DNA of 64,000 nt from Actinoplanes siamensis (GCF_016862395.1 NZ_BOMW01000006.1:295709-359708); one strand, 5' to 3'. Positions 18,534-27,965 are shown, numbered from the stretch's first letter. A program made the numbers and translations. The notes: generated by a model from the sequence alone, not told the origin.

Positions 18534-19915
18534 CCAACATCCAATGCAAGCAGGTCGTCCTCGGTCTCGCGCCGCACGATGACGCGGGCCGCGCCGTCGC
18601 GCACCGCCACCACAGGCGGCCGAGGAACGTGGTTGTAGTTGCTGGCCATGCTCCGGCAGTAGGCGCCGGTGCCCGGAACGGCAACAAGATCTCCGGGGTG
18701 CACGTCGGCGGGCAGGAATTCATCCTTCACGACGATGTCCCCGGACTCACAATGTTTTCCCACAACGCGGGCGAGGATCGGCTCCGCGTCCGAGCGCCGG
18801 TTCGCCAGGGTGGCCGAGTAGGACGCGTCGTAGAGGGCGGTCCGGATGTTGTCGCTCATCCCGCCGTCCACGCTCACGTAGGTCCGGATGCCGTCGACGT
18901 CCTTGACCGTGCCCACCTCGTACAACGTGAAGACCGCGGGTCCGATGACGGCCCGCCCCGGCTCGATGGACAGCCGGGGCACCCGCAGCGACGCCAGCTC
19001 GCACTCCGACTCGACGATCTTGTTGATCCGCTTGGCCAGATCGGCCGGCGTGGACGGGTCGTCCTGCGTGGTGTACGCGATGCCGAACCCGCCGCCCAGG
19101 TCCAGCTCCGGCAGCTCCACGCCGCGCGCGTCGCGGATCTGCGCCTGCAGCTGCACGATCCGCCGGGCGGCCACCTCGAACCCGCTGGTGTCGAAGATCT
19201 GCGAGCCGATGTGCGAGTGCAGCCCGTGCAGGTCCAGCACACCTTCGTCGAGGATCTGCGCGCAGGCCTCGAACGCCGCCCCGCCGGCCAGCGAGAAGCC
19301 GAACTTCTGGTCCTCGTGGGCGGTGGCGATGAACTCGTGGGTGTGCGCCTCGACACCGACCGTGACCCGGACCAGCACGCCGGGCCGCTTGCCGGCCGCC
19401 CGCGCCAGCTCGGTCAGCCGGGCGATCTCGTCGAACGAGTCGACGACGATCCGGCCCACTCCGGCCTCCAGCGCCCGCCGCAGCTCGGAACGCGACTTGT
19501 TGTTGCCGTGGAAGCCGATCCGCTCCGGCGGGAACCCAGCGGCCAGCGCGACCGCCAGCTCGCCGCCCGAGCACACGTCGAGGAAGAGACCCTCCTCCTC
19601 GACCACCCGGACCACCGCCTTGCAGAGGAACGACTTGCCGGCGTAGTACACGTCGGCGCCGGCGAAGGCCGCCGCGAAATCACGGCAACGGCCCCGCAGG
19701 TCCTCCTCGTCGAGGAAGTACGCCGGGGTGCCGTACTCGGCCGCCAGGTCCGCGACGCTCACGCCGCCCACCTGCAGGGAGCCGGCCCCGGTGCGGGTCA
19801 CGGTCCGCGGCCAGAGCTGCGGCACCAGGGCGTTCACGTCCTGCGGGGTACGCAACCAGGCCGGCCCGCGGTTGCCGAGGTCGCCGTGCAGCGCCCCGGC
19901 CTCGTGTGCGCGCAT
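18530..19915 (-). CDS. lysA: Diaminopimelate decarboxylase
   Basis: The 461-residue fold-type-III PLP decarboxylase converts meso-DAP to lysine. The PLP lysine is in DVYYAGKSFLC, the HIGSQ motif in LHSHIGSQIFD, and the active-site cysteine region in GKHCESGD. The start lies 3 bp after the argS stop. Confidence 0.96.
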   Translation of the reverse strand: MRAHEAGALHGDLGNRGPAWLRTPQDVNALVPQLWPRTVTRTGAGSLQVGGVSVADLAAEYGTPAYFLDEEDLRGRCRDFAAAFAGADVYYAGKSFLCKAVVRVVEEEGLFLDVCSGGELAVALAAGFPPERIGFHGNNKSRSELRRALEAGVGRIVVDSFDEIARLTELARAAGKRPGVLVRVTVGVEAHTHEFIATAHEDQKFGFSLAGGAAFEACAQILDEGVLDLHGLHSHIGSQIFDTSGFEVAARRIVQLQAQIRDARGVELPELDLGGGFGIAYTTQDDPSTPADLAKRINKIVESECELASLRVPRLSIEPGRAVIGPAVFTLYEVGTVKDVDGIRTYVSVDGGMSDNIRTALYDASYSATLANRRSDAEPILARVVGKHCESGDIVVKDEFLPADVHPGDLVAVPGTGAYCRSMASNYNHVPRPPVVAVRDGAARVIVRRETEDDLLALDVG

Positions 19916-19918
19916 GTC

Positions 19919-21580
19919 CTACATCCTCTCCGGCGCGGACACGCCGAGCAGGTCCAAACCGTTCGCGATCACCGTACGGGTGGCCTCGGCCAGCCACAGG
20001 CGCGGCTGCGTGAACTCGGTCGGCGCCTCGTCGCCCCTGGGCAGCACCTGGCAGGCGTCGTAGAACCGGTGGTAGTCGGTGGCCACCCGCTCCTCCAGGT
20101 AGACCGCGATCCGGTGCGGCTCGCGCAGCTCGGCCGCGGTGGCCACCACGGCCGGGAACTCGCCGAGCGTCTTGAGCAGGTTCTTCTCCCGCTCGTGGGA
20201 GAGCAGGGCGGGGTCGTAGTCGCCGGCCCGGGCGATCCCCTTCTCGGCGGCGTTGCGCAGCAGCGAGGCGATCCGGGCGTGCGCGTACTGCACGTAGAAC
20301 ACCGGGTTGTCGCTGGAGTGCCTGGTGATCTCCTCGATGTCCAGCGTCAGCGTGGAGTCGGTGGAGGAACGGGCCAGCGAGTACCGGGCGGCGTCCGCGC
20401 CGACCGCCTCCAGCAGCTCGTCCAGCGTGATGATGTTGCCGGCCCGCTTGGACAGCCGCACCGGCTGCCCGCCGCGGACCAGGTTCACCAGCTGGCCGAT
20501 CAGGATCTCGATGTTCTGCCCCGGGTCGTCGCCGGCGCACGCCGCGATCGCCTTGAGCCGGCCGATGTAGCCGTGGTGGTCCGCCCCGAGCAGGTAGACG
20601 CACCGGTCGAAGCCACGCTCGCGCTTGTTGATGTAGTACGCCGCGTCGGCCGCGAAGTACGTCTTCTCCCCGTTCGACCGGATCAACACCCGGTCCTTGT
20701 CGTCCCCGAAGTCGGTGGTGCGCAGCCAGATCGCGCCCTCGTGCTCGAAGATGTGGCCCTGCTTACGCAGCGTGTCGATGGCGTGCTCGACCGAGCCGCC
20801 GTCGTGCAGGTCCTTCTCCGAGAACCAGACGTCGAAGTGCACGCCGAAGCGCTCCAGGCTCTGCCGGATCTCGGAGAGCATCAGCTGGTAACCGCGCGCC
20901 CAGAAGACCGGCAGCGCGTCCTGCGCCGGCCGGCCGGCCAGCTCCGGCTCCTCGCCGAGGATCTGCTGGGCGATCTCGCCGATGTAGTCGCCGCCGTAGC
21001 CGTCGTCCGGGGCCGGCTGTCCGTTCGCCGCCGCGTACAGCGAGCGGGCGAACCGGTCCACCTGGGCGCCCGCGTCGTTGATGTAGTACTCGCTGGTGAC
21101 CTCGGCGCCGGCCGCGGTGAGCACCCGGCGCAGCGAGTCGCCGACCGCGGCCCACCGGGTGTGCCCGAGGTGGATCGGGCCGGTCGGGTTCGCCGAGACG
21201 AACTCCAGGTTGATCCGCTGGCCGGCCAGCTTGCTGTTCCGCCCGTACGCCGCGCCGGCCTCGACGACCGTGCGGGCGATCGTGCCGGTGACCGCGGCGT
21301 CCAGCCGGATGTTCAGGAAGCCCGGACCGGCGATCTCCACCGACTTGATCCCGGCGCGCCGGCCCAGCTCCTCGGCCAGGGCCGCGGCCAGCTCGCGCGG
21401 CGCCACGCCGACCTTCTTGCCCAGCTGCAGGGCCAGCGTCGAGGCGTAGTCGCCGTGCTCGGGATTGCGGGGCCGCTCGACCGCTGTCGTCGCGGGCAGC
21501 GCGGCGAGGTCGAGGCCGCGCGTCTCGAATACGGCACGAGCAGCTGAGAGAACGGTGTCAGCAAGGTTGGCGGGAGTCAC
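19919..21580 (-). CDS. argS: Arginyl-tRNA synthetase
   Basis: The 553-residue class I synthetase has a HIGH-type motif HLGHT within [15 protein letters not shown], an N-terminal Arg-tRNA-binding domain ([14 protein letters not shown]) and a C-terminal DALR anticodon-binding domain ending [10 protein letters not shown]. It heads the argS-lysA-hom operon and is divergent from the DUF3105 gene across an 86-bp promoter region. Confidence 0.97.
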   Translation of the reverse strand: MTPANLADTVLSAARAVFETRGLDLAALPATTAVERPRNPEHGDYASTLALQLGKKVGVAPRELAAALAEELGRRAGIKSVEIAGPGFLNIRLDAAVTGTIARTVVEAGAAYGRNSKLAGQRINLEFVSANPTGPIHLGHTRWAAVGDSLRRVLTAAGAEVTSEYYINDAGAQVDRFARSLYAAANGQPAPDDGYGGDYIGEIAQQILGEEPELAGRPAQDALPVFWARGYQLMLSEIRQSLERFGVHFDVWFSEKDLHDGGSVEHAIDTLRKQGHIFEHEGAIWLRTTDFGDDKDRVLIRSNGEKTYFAADAAYYINKRERGFDRCVYLLGADHHGYIGRLKAIAACAGDDPGQNIEILIGQLVNLVRGGQPVRLSKRAGNIITLDELLEAVGADAARYSLARSSTDSTLTLDIEEITRHSSDNPVFYVQYAHARIASLLRNAAEKGIARAGDYDPALLSHEREKNLLKTLGEFPAVVATAAELREPHRIAVYLEERVATDYHRFYDACQVLPRGDEAPTEFTQPRLWLAEATRTVIANGLDLLGVSAPERM

Positions 21581-21666
21581 CAGGTCATGCTATCGGGGGT
21601 AGACTTCAGCGTTCGGCGGCCACCCGAGCCCCGCCTTTCCCCTTTATGACGAATCGACGAGGCGCG

Positions 21667-22461
21667 ATGAGCATGAGCACGCCGGGGCCCGAACGGGTCC
21701 CGTCCACCGTGAAGGTCGGCAAGACCACCGGTCAGGGTAAGCCGCCGGCCAACAAGCCGGGGACGAGTCGGCCCAACGCCGGGAAAACCGGCAAGAAGGG
21801 CCGCAAGCCGGTCGCTCCGGTCAAGGTGAGCGGTGGCCGCAACTGGGGTCCCATCGCCGTCGCCGCCGCGGTCTTCGTGGTCGCCGCCGGCATCATCGGC
21901 TACGGCGTGTTCGCCTCGGTGCAGGGCTCCCGCGACTGGACCGACAAGCTGGCCGACATCTCCGGCGTGGTCAACTACCGCGCGCAGAAGAACGCGCAGA
22001 TCGACGACCGCACCCACAAGGACGGCGCCCTCACCTACGTGACCAGCCCCCCGGTCGGCGGCGCGCACAACGCGACCTGGCAGAACTGCATGGGCGACGT
22101 CTACACCCAGCCGGTCGCCAACGAGCACGCGGTGCACAGCCTGGAGCACGGCGCCGTCTGGGTGACCTACAAGCAGGGCCTGGCCGCCGACCAGGTGGCG
22201 GTGCTGCAGAAGAAGGTCGAGGGCAAGGACTACATGCTCATGTCCCCGTACGCGGGTCTCGACAAGAACGTGTCGGTCCAGGTCTGGGGCTACCAGTACA
22301 AGACCGACGACGTGAACGACAAGGCGATCGACGACTTCATCGCGGCCGCCCGGGTCAAGGCGTCGATGGAGCCCGGCGCGGCCTGCTCCAGCGGCAACAC
22401 CTCCACCGGCCCGGTCACCGGGGCGAACAACGGCTCCACCATGAACCCCGCCGGCAGCTGA
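21667..22461 (+). CDS. DUF3105 membrane-anchored protein
   Basis: This protein of about 264 residues has a lysine/proline-rich cytoplasmic tail, one membrane helix (IAVAAAVFVVAAGIIGYGVF) and an extracytoplasmic domain with VGGAHNATWQNCMGDVY and NEHAVHSLEHGAVWVTYK. The His, Cys and Glu residues there suggest metal binding. The family is widespread in actinobacteria and uncharacterised. I chose the ATG at 21667, with GAGG upstream. Its stop overlaps the start of the DUF305 gene (TGATG), so the two probably work together. Confidence 0.8.
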   Translation: MSMSTPGPERVPSTVKVGKTTGQGKPPANKPGTSRPNAGKTGKKGRKPVAPVKVSGGRNWGPIAVAAAVFVVAAGIIGYGVFASVQGSRDWTDKLADISGVVNYRAQKNAQIDDRTHKDGALTYVTSPPVGGAHNATWQNCMGDVYTQPVANEHAVHSLEHGAVWVTYKQGLAADQVAVLQKKVEGKDYMLMSPYAGLDKNVSVQVWGYQYKTDDVNDKAIDDFIAAARVKASMEPGAACSSGNTSTGPVTGANNGSTMNPAGS

Positions 22462-23120
22462 TGATCTCCGACCTGACCTCCCCGGACGCCGGCACGGCGC
22501 CCGGGGAGGGGCCGGCCCCGAACCGCTCCCGGTTCGGGTACGCCGCGGTCGCCCTGCTGCTCGCCGGCATCGTGCTCGGCGCCGCGATCGGCCTGCTCGT
22601 CCCGCGGTTCCGCACCCCCGGCACGGACTCGGTCGAGGCGGGCTTCCTGCGCGACATGTCGACCCACCACGCCCAGGCCGTCGAGATGGCGATGATCGCC
22701 CACGCCGGCTCGGACACCCCGGGCATCGTCACGCTGGCCGCCGACATCGCCACCACCCAGCAGGCCCAGATCGGCTACATGCAGTCCTGGCTGCGCGACT
22801 GGGGCCTCGACCCGACCGGCCGCGACCAGCCGATGGCCTGGATGCCGGACGCCGCCGGCTCGGTCGTCAACGGCCTGATGCCCGGCATGGCCACCCCGGA
22901 GCAGCTCGCCTCGCTCCGCAAGGCCACCGGCAGGGACCTGGACGTGCAGTTCCTCACCCTGATGCGGGCGCACCACCTCGGCGGCATCCACATGGCCCAG
23001 GAAGCCGAGAAGCTGTCCGACAACAAGGACGTGGACTGGCTGGCGGGGAGCATGGTGGCGGCCCAGCAGGGCGAGATCCAGCTCATCGACGACCTGCTCG
23101 AGCAGGTCCGGGCAAGCTGA
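22461..23120 (+). CDS. DUF305 family exported protein
   Basis: The 219-residue protein has one N-terminal membrane helix (YAAVALLLAGIVLGAAIGLL) and a helical DUF305 domain. Paired histidine/methionine motifs, MSTHHAQAVEMAMIAH and LMRAHHLGGIHMAQEAE, sit at equivalent places in the two halves. The His/Met pattern suggests copper or another metal, though no function is established. It is translationally coupled to the DUF3105 gene. Confidence 0.8.
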   Translation: MISDLTSPDAGTAPGEGPAPNRSRFGYAAVALLLAGIVLGAAIGLLVPRFRTPGTDSVEAGFLRDMSTHHAQAVEMAMIAHAGSDTPGIVTLAADIATTQQAQIGYMQSWLRDWGLDPTGRDQPMAWMPDAAGSVVNGLMPGMATPEQLASLRKATGRDLDVQFLTLMRAHHLGGIHMAQEAEKLSDNKDVDWLAGSMVAAQQGEIQLIDDLLEQVRAS

Positions 23121-23219
23121 CCGCGGCCGGCTCCACCAGGCACGATCCACCCGATCGCCGGCGAGCCGGTACCGGTTGGCGGTGGGCGTCAGGAGCCTGC
23201 TAGGCTTCTGAACCACTGG

Positions 23220-23291
23220 GCCCCCGTAGCTCAGGGGATAGAGCGTCGCCCTCCGGAGGCGAAAGCGCAGGTTCGAATCCTGCCGGGGGCA
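23220..23291 (+). tRNA. tRNA-Arg (anticodon CCG)
   Basis: A full cloverleaf can be drawn. The 7-bp acceptor is GCCCCCG/CGGGGGC with discriminator A, the D arm begins TAGCTCAGGGGATAGAGC, the anticodon stem is TCGCC/GGCGA with loop CTCCGGA (anticodon CCG), and the T arm is GCAGG-TTCGAAT-CCTGC. CCA is not encoded. Its 3' side faces the decayed mobile zone and the biosynthetic cluster. Confidence 0.96.
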
Positions 23292-23310
23292 CAAAAGTTC
23301 GCCAGGACTT

Positions 23311-23349
23311 TTGGGCCACCAAACAGCACAAACGCTGTTGGTGGCCCAA
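23311..23349 (+). terminator. tRNA-Arg terminator
   Basis: A 16-bp stem with one bulged A (arms 23311-23327 and 23334-23349) has a 6-nt loop and starts 20 bp downstream of the tRNA. Confidence 0.65.
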
Positions 23350-23534
23350 TTCGTATGTCCGGCTGCGTCCGGCCGTCAACGGCTTTCTACGACAGTCCGT
23401 ACCGAGGACGTACTGAAGGCCACAGGTAAGCTCACTCCTTCCCGCGCGGCAGCCCCGTGGCCCTAGTTCAGGTGAGGACTACCGCGCGGGCGGCGTGAGA
23501 GACACAGCCAAGCCCTGGAACACGACGTACGGCT

Positions 23535-24311
23535 CTAGCTGTCCTCGGACGGATCGTCGAGAAGTTGCGCCGCCACCGAAGTCGGCATGATGGTCGACCA
23601 GATGACCTCGCCAGGACCGGGCTGTATACCTGGAACTCCCGACGGCTCAGGCAGCCAACTGTCATGATCGATGCCAGGGATAGCGTTGATGATGATCGCG
23701 AACACCCTAGGGTCGGCAATGTTTTCAGTGCCGATAACCAGATAAGTCTCTTGACCGTTCGCACGCGTCCAAGCCGTGACCTTGTAATGCTCGAACTCGG
23801 CTTGATATGGCTGGCCGCTCCGAAGCGATCGAGTGATCAAACCGCGAACGATCCTGCGAATGTCCGCTTCCCACTCGTATGCCAGCTCAAGTTTTAGGCG
23901 GGTCCAGTCCCAGTCCGCCGGCATCCATCTGACCGAATCTCCACCAGCGCGCTCCCAAGCCGCCGTGAGGGCGGCGTAGAAGTCACTGGGATCACCGTCG
24001 CGCCGGTATCCGCCAGCACCAAGCCACCAAGGCGCCTGACGGACCAGGGGGTCCGCGTCAGCACCATCGGCTTGTGGCAAACGAGTTGCCGCACCTCGCC
24101 AGCGGCCAGTCTTGACCTTGAATCAGATGCGGTCCTTGATCGACAAAATCCGATCCACACCGCCGGCCGCGTGCGTTTCGGGCAGTCGTTGCACCTCGCT
24201 GATTAGCGGATGGCCAATCTTGTAAAGAGGTTCATTGAATGGAGGGATTGACAATCCAAGGTCAACCATGCCAGTTCGCGTAGGACGGACGGATATGGCC
24301 TCACCGCTCAT
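23535..24311 (-). pseudogene. Toxin-like protein of a toxin-antitoxin pair, interrupted by an in-frame TGA
   Basis: Two open segments, 24123-24311 and the frame that ends at 23535, are in the same frame and are separated only by one TGA at 24123-24125. Reading through gives about 258 residues, with SIKDRI*FKVKTGRW across the stop, where Trp (TGG) fits well. The downstream part is acidic, with Trp-rich stretches (APWWLGAGGYRRDGDPSDFY). I do not recognise the family. The RHH-like gene 42 bp upstream suggests a toxin. Alternatives are a sequencing error or a shorter product starting after the stop. Confidence 0.55.
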
Positions 24312-24353
24312 TGGGCGAGCTTAGAGAACCAACCCGTCCGTATCCAGATGCCG

Positions 24354-24623
24354 CTACTCGCTGGCCGCAGGCATGCCACCGTAATCTTGCAGCCGATCGG
24401 TTGGCACGTCAGCGAGCAGCGAAATCGCAGACGCGGACGAGCCGTCTAGCTGACTGAGAGCTGCGCGAACACCTTCGTTGATCTCGCTGCGGTGACTCTC
24501 GATGTACTCACGAACGGCGAGCTCGACAACATCCTTCTTCGCCTTGCCCAGGAAGTGAGCAGCGTGGGAGATGAGCTGGTCGGTTCCAACATCAACCTTG
24601 ATGGGAGCGGACGTAGCGGCCAT
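24354..24623 (-). CDS. Ribbon-helix-helix-like antitoxin
   Basis: The 89-residue protein begins with a strand (IKVDVGTD) followed by two helices (AKKDVVELAVREYIESHR), the pattern of RHH antitoxins and DNA-binding repressors. The C-terminal half would contact the toxin. The ATG at 24623 has AAAGGGGG upstream. An upstream palindromic array is a plausible autoregulatory operator. The family call rests on pattern only. Confidence 0.5.
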   Translation of the reverse strand: MAATSAPIKVDVGTDQLISHAAHFLGKAKKDVVELAVREYIESHRSEINEGVRAALSQLDGSSASAISLLADVPTDRLQDYGGMPAASE

Positions 24624-24647
24624 GTGCGGCCCCCTTTCAGGGCTCAC

Positions 24648-24670
24648 GGTACCGGAGTACCAAAGTACCC
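24648..24670. promoter_or_regulatory. GTAC repeat array, candidate antitoxin operator
   Basis: Three GTAC tetranucleotides at 24649, 24657 and 24665 are spaced exactly 8 bp apart, just upstream of the antitoxin start. Evenly spaced short palindromes are typical of RHH-dimer operators. Confidence 0.4.
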
Positions 24671-24680
24671 TTCAACACCA

Positions 24681-25140
24681 TGCTTCATCGGAGCCAACGA
24701 TACCGAGCTTAGAGAGATCAGCAAGGCGCGGGCCAAGGTCCGGGCCCGGGTCTGGGACCTGCTCGCCCGCCGCCCGGCCGGGTTTCCGTGGCTGACGGTC
24801 GCCGGGAAACTGCCGACCGGGTGGGTGATCATCGACCTGGACGCCACCCTCATCACCGCTCACTCGCCCAAACAGGGCGCCGCCGCCACCTTTGAACGCG
24901 GGTTCGGGTTCCACCCACTCGGCGGTTGGTGCGCGAACACCGGCGAGAGCCTCGCCACGCTGCTGCGTCCGGGCAACGCCGGCTCGAACACCGTCGCTGA
25001 TCACATCCAGGTCCTCGCCGACGCGATCGGCCAGCTGCCCGTCGCGTATCGGCGCAAGATCCTGATCCGCATCGACGGCGCCGGCGCCACCCGCGACCTG
25101 TTCCAACACCTCGAGCAGATGAACCGGCTGTGGCGCAGAA
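24681..25140 (+). mobile_element. IS1380-type transposase fragment
   Basis: One frame encodes about 150 residues matching the central part of IS1380-family DDE transposases: the first catalytic Asp region in IIDLDATLITAHSPKQGAA, then GFGFHPLGGWCANTGE, then LLRPGNAGSNTVADH. The N-terminal and C-terminal parts are missing and no start or terminal inverted repeat is seen. It is a dead remnant that ends abruptly at a junction with a histidine-phosphatase fragment. Confidence 0.82.
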
Positions 25141-25142
25141 GC

Positions 25143-25412
25143 CTTTTTTGCCCAGCGGCCTTCGGCATCGCCGGGATCAGGTACTCGCAGATCGTGTTCC
25201 GTGGTGACAGGCGGGTACAGAACCTCGGCGATGATCTGACCCGTTTGGGCGGCGCGCATGGTGGGACTCGTGTGGACGGCGGTCACGCCGCCGGTCGCCA
25301 GCCGCCGCGCGATGGTGGCCACTTGATGGCGACCCGTGGACGTGAGACCGGTGCGGGGAGGTCCGGTTCGGTGGCTGCCCAGTTCAGGGCGGCGGTGACC
25401 CGATTCCTCGGG
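25143..25412 (-). pseudogene. Histidine phosphatase (phosphoglycerate-mutase-like) fragment
   Basis: About 90 residues match the first half of histidine phosphatases: GLTSTGRHQVATIARRL, then VTAVHTSPTMRAAQTGQIIAEVL. The N-terminal RHG catalytic motif is not intact (PEES in its place, just after a stop) and the second half is missing at the junction with the transposase fragment near 25140. The 258 bp beyond it, up to 25670, show no gene. Confidence 0.6.
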
Positions 25413-25670
25413 CACGGTTCAGGTCATGCTGATGACCAGCCGTAGCGTCGGCGGTCCGGATCGGGGGACCGTCCGGGAGTCATGATTGCCTGGATGTTCG
25501 CGCCGAGTCCGACGCTTTCCTAAGTACCGAGCATCGATCGGTGCGCCCTTGACGCTGGTGGTGGTTTCGGTCAGGCGGTCGCTGTCGAACAGTTCGTGTA
25601 CCGAGCAGGCACCGCTGCGCGCCAGCAGCCGCGCGAGCTGTCGGCGATATCGGGTGGTCGCCCGGAATGG

Positions 25671-25703
25671 GCGGGGCGCCGCCCGGAACAGGCGGCGCCC
25701 CGC
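25671..25703 (-). terminator. Terminator at the left end of the biosynthetic cluster
   Basis: A 13-bp perfect GC stem (arms 25671-25683 and 25691-25703) with a 7-nt loop lies immediately past the last leftward cluster gene. It marks the left end of the transcription unit. Confidence 0.7.
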
Positions 25704-25705
25704 AT

Positions 25706-26275
25706 TCAGCGCTGCGTGGCGAGATGTGCGGCGAAGCGGGACTGGTACCACGCGAGCTCGCCCTCCACCCGTGGCGGCGGCCCGCTCCCCTCCCGTTCGG
25801 TCAGCGAGCAGTGCACGAATGTGGGCGTCCTGCACGTGATCAGCTTGCTGCGCAACAGCTCCTGGAACTTGGTCAGGTCGTCGACCTGCCAGACGTCGGC
25901 GTACCCGCTGGCTTCGGCGAGCGCGCTGAAGCTGACTCGCCGCGACGGAACGCTCTGGCCTCCGGTGGACTCGTAGAGACCGTCGTCGAGGACGAGATGG
26001 AAAAGCGGGAGGTCAGCGAACGTGCCGGCGGTGAGAAGGCAGCCGGGGTTCATGGCCAGGGCACCGTCGCCGTCGACGACGACGGTGCGCCGCCCCGACG
26101 ACAACGCGATGCCGGTGCCGATGGACGCCGCGAGGCCCATGCTGCCGGTCATGTAGAAGTGATTCGGCCGGTCCGCGACGTGCCTGGCGATGCGGCTGCT
26201 GTAGCCGGTGGTGAAGATGACGGGCTCGTCGGAGGTGGCCTCGATGACGGTGCGGATGGCTTGCGTCTTGTTCAT
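25706..26275 (-). CDS. TPP-dependent 2-oxo acid decarboxylase, beta subunit (sulfopyruvate/phosphonopyruvate decarboxylase type)
   Basis: The 189-residue protein is the TPP pyrophosphate-binding domain of a split decarboxylase. GDG at residues 69-71 and LDDG at 96-99 bracket the Mg-TPP motif, and the STGGQ that follows is characteristic of phosphonopyruvate/sulfopyruvate decarboxylases. The second motif reads DDG rather than the more usual DNG. The start overlaps the stop of the alpha-subunit gene, so the two would form an alpha/beta complex. No PEP mutase gene is in the window, so phosphonopyruvate is an unlikely substrate. A sulfonated or guanidino 2-oxo acid is possible. Confidence 0.8.
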   Translation of the reverse strand: MNKTQAIRTVIEATSDEPVIFTTGYSSRIARHVADRPNHFYMTGSMGLAASIGTGIALSSGRRTVVVDGDGALAMNPGCLLTAGTFADLPLFHLVLDDGLYESTGGQSVPSRRVSFSALAEASGYADVWQVDDLTKFQELLRSKLITCRTPTFVHCSLTEREGSGPPPRVEGELAWYQSRFAAHLATQR

Positions 26276-26775
26276 GCCTGCCACCCGAAGAGGTTGGGGG
26301 GAACGAGCAGGGCCGCGGCCCGGCGGCCTCCGATGACCTCGGTGGCAGCCCAGTCGGCCTGCGCCGGGAGATTGTCCTCGTCCAGCGTGGCCGTCGGTAT
26401 CCCGGCCTCGGCGAGCAGCGGTTCGGTCAGACGGCCCATGACGATGTTCTCCGTGGTGGAATCGGGAGCTACCCCGCGCATACTGATGATCATCAACATC
26501 GGGATCTGATACGGCACGACGAGCGAGGCGATGGCGTTCACCGACTGCCCGAGCCCGGAGTTCTGCATCAGTACGACGGGACGGTGACCCGCCATGGCGG
26601 AGCCGGCGGCGACACCGATGGCGTTGTCCTCCCGGGACACGGTCCACAGGTTGGCGGCTGCCTCGAGCCGCCTGTAAAGCGGCGCCAGGATGCCGCACGG
26701 TGTACCGAAGAATGGTGCGAAGTTCCGCTCCAGAAGCGCGCCGGACAGGGTGGACGCGCAATCGAGGACGGCCAC
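26272..26775 (-). CDS. TPP-dependent 2-oxo acid decarboxylase, alpha subunit
   Basis: The 167-residue protein is the PYR domain partner, resembling ComD. It has FFGTPCGILAPL, the catalytic glutamate in TVSREDNAIGVAAG (Glu49), and the family signatures VVLMQNSGLGQSVNAIASL and IPMLMIISMRG. It activates TPP at the interface with the beta subunit. The GTG start at 26775 has AGGAG 6 bp upstream and lies 8 bp past the amidinotransferase stop, so the two genes are in one operon. Confidence 0.82.
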   Translation of the reverse strand: MAVLDCASTLSGALLERNFAPFFGTPCGILAPLYRRLEAAANLWTVSREDNAIGVAAGSAMAGHRPVVLMQNSGLGQSVNAIASLVVPYQIPMLMIISMRGVAPDSTTENIVMGRLTEPLLAEAGIPTATLDEDNLPAQADWAATEVIGGRRAAALLVPPNLFGWQA

Positions 26776-26783
26776 GGGATCTC

Positions 26784-27935
26784 CTAGGTGAGATAGTTCT
26801 CGGCGCCGCCGGTCCGGACGGTATCGAGCGTGAAGCAATGGAAGCCGCCACCGAAAAGGCGACGATGCCGGTGGCGCACCGGTACCACCGTGAATTTCTT
26901 GTCTTCCAGCAGCCGGATGAGCGTCTTGCAGGCATCGTTCACCAGGACCGTGTTCTCGTCGACCGAGAGCAGATTCAGGTCGATGTACGGGCTGGCGGGA
27001 ATGGGATCGTCGTTGTCGTACTGCGGGTAATCACTGACGTCGGGAACCGGGGAGACGATCAGGTCCCACGAGCGCAGCTGTTCCGGCAGGAAGTCGAGCA
27101 CACGCTCGGACCGGATCAGCAGCGTGCCGGGGCGCAGCGGGATGACCACGCTGTCGATGTGGCTCTGGGTCAGCTTGTGCATACGGTGAACGCGGAACCG
27201 TCCGGCCAGATGCCGTTCCAGCCAATCGCAGGCGAGCGCATGGTTGGCGTTGGAGATGTTGACGATGAGATCGCGGCCGAGTCGGAGGCAGTTCGCTCCG
27301 TCGATCATGATTTCCGGACCGACGTCGTACGGCGACGGCTGCGGATTCACCGGCACTTCGATGTTCGGCGCCGCGTTCGTGACGTTCTCCGGGTCGAACG
27401 AGGCGTCGGTCATCATCGGCCGGGGCATCGTCGTCCAGCGCGCGCCCTGCCGGAAGTAGTCCATGAAAATCGGCTTGAGGAACTGGGTCTCGAAGTACCG
27501 GGCTCGCAGGGTCGGCGGTGTCTCAATGATCTCGTCGCCGAGGATGAGCGTGTTGTCCCGCACGTTCAGCGGCGGCGTGATCGGCGCCGACCACGCCGGC
27601 GTCGACATGGTGGCGGGCTCCGGATCCAAGGGCATCGGGCGCAGCACCTTCACCGAGAGCGACTCCAGCGTGGCCGCGATGCCCTCGACATCCTCGATCA
27701 GCTCGTCCAGGAAGCGCTTTTTCATCGCGAGCCGGCGCGGCTCGTTCCGGTCGGCGCGGGAGGCGGCGTCGTGCCAGTCGGTGATGCTCGGGTAATACCC
27801 TTTGGCGCCGGTCAGGTTGTCGCTGATGAACATGTCGAACGAGAGGTCGTGGAGCCGCTCGGCATAGTTCGCCGCTGAGCCGAGGACAACCTCCTTGAGC
27901 GGCGAGAAGTCGTCATAACTGTTCAGGTGTGCCAA
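26784..27935 (-). CDS. Amidinotransferase 1 (arginine:amine amidinotransferase family)
   Basis: The 383-residue protein is of the glycine/inosamine amidinotransferase type, moving the amidino group of arginine to an amine and releasing ornithine. The catalytic cysteine is Cys367 in FGGGFHCFTLD, the histidine is in SHIDSVVIPLRPG, and substrate-loop motifs RDNTLILGDEIIE and MPRPMMTDASFD are present. It starts with TTG at 27935, 7 bp after GGAAGG. The start matches that of its paralogue at 31.2 kb (both reach LNSYD within a few residues). The acceptor is unknown: the arylglycine, or the product of the adjoining PLP/TPP enzymes. Confidence 0.88.
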   Translation of the reverse strand: MAHLNSYDDFSPLKEVVLGSAANYAERLHDLSFDMFISDNLTGAKGYYPSITDWHDAASRADRNEPRRLAMKKRFLDELIEDVEGIAATLESLSVKVLRPMPLDPEPATMSTPAWSAPITPPLNVRDNTLILGDEIIETPPTLRARYFETQFLKPIFMDYFRQGARWTTMPRPMMTDASFDPENVTNAAPNIEVPVNPQPSPYDVGPEIMIDGANCLRLGRDLIVNISNANHALACDWLERHLAGRFRVHRMHKLTQSHIDSVVIPLRPGTLLIRSERVLDFLPEQLRSWDLIVSPVPDVSDYPQYDNDDPIPASPYIDLNLLSVDENTVLVNDACKTLIRLLEDKKFTVVPVRHRHRRLFGGGFHCFTLDTVRTGGAENYLT

Positions 27936-27965
27936 TGGAGGGCCTTCCTCGTGGGGCGACGGGGG

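Noticed and set aside
25419..25835. Minus-strand frame of 138 codons overlapping the left cluster terminator
   Set aside because: It runs through the terminator hairpin and antisense to the start of the TPP beta gene's 3' end, with Arg-rich shadow composition and no domain.
25706..26775. Phosphonate biosynthesis locus, suggested by the phosphonopyruvate-decarboxylase-like pair
   Set aside because: No PEP mutase gene is present in the window, and PEP mutase is needed to form the C-P bond in nearly all phosphonate pathways. Only the decarboxylase-type assignment is kept.
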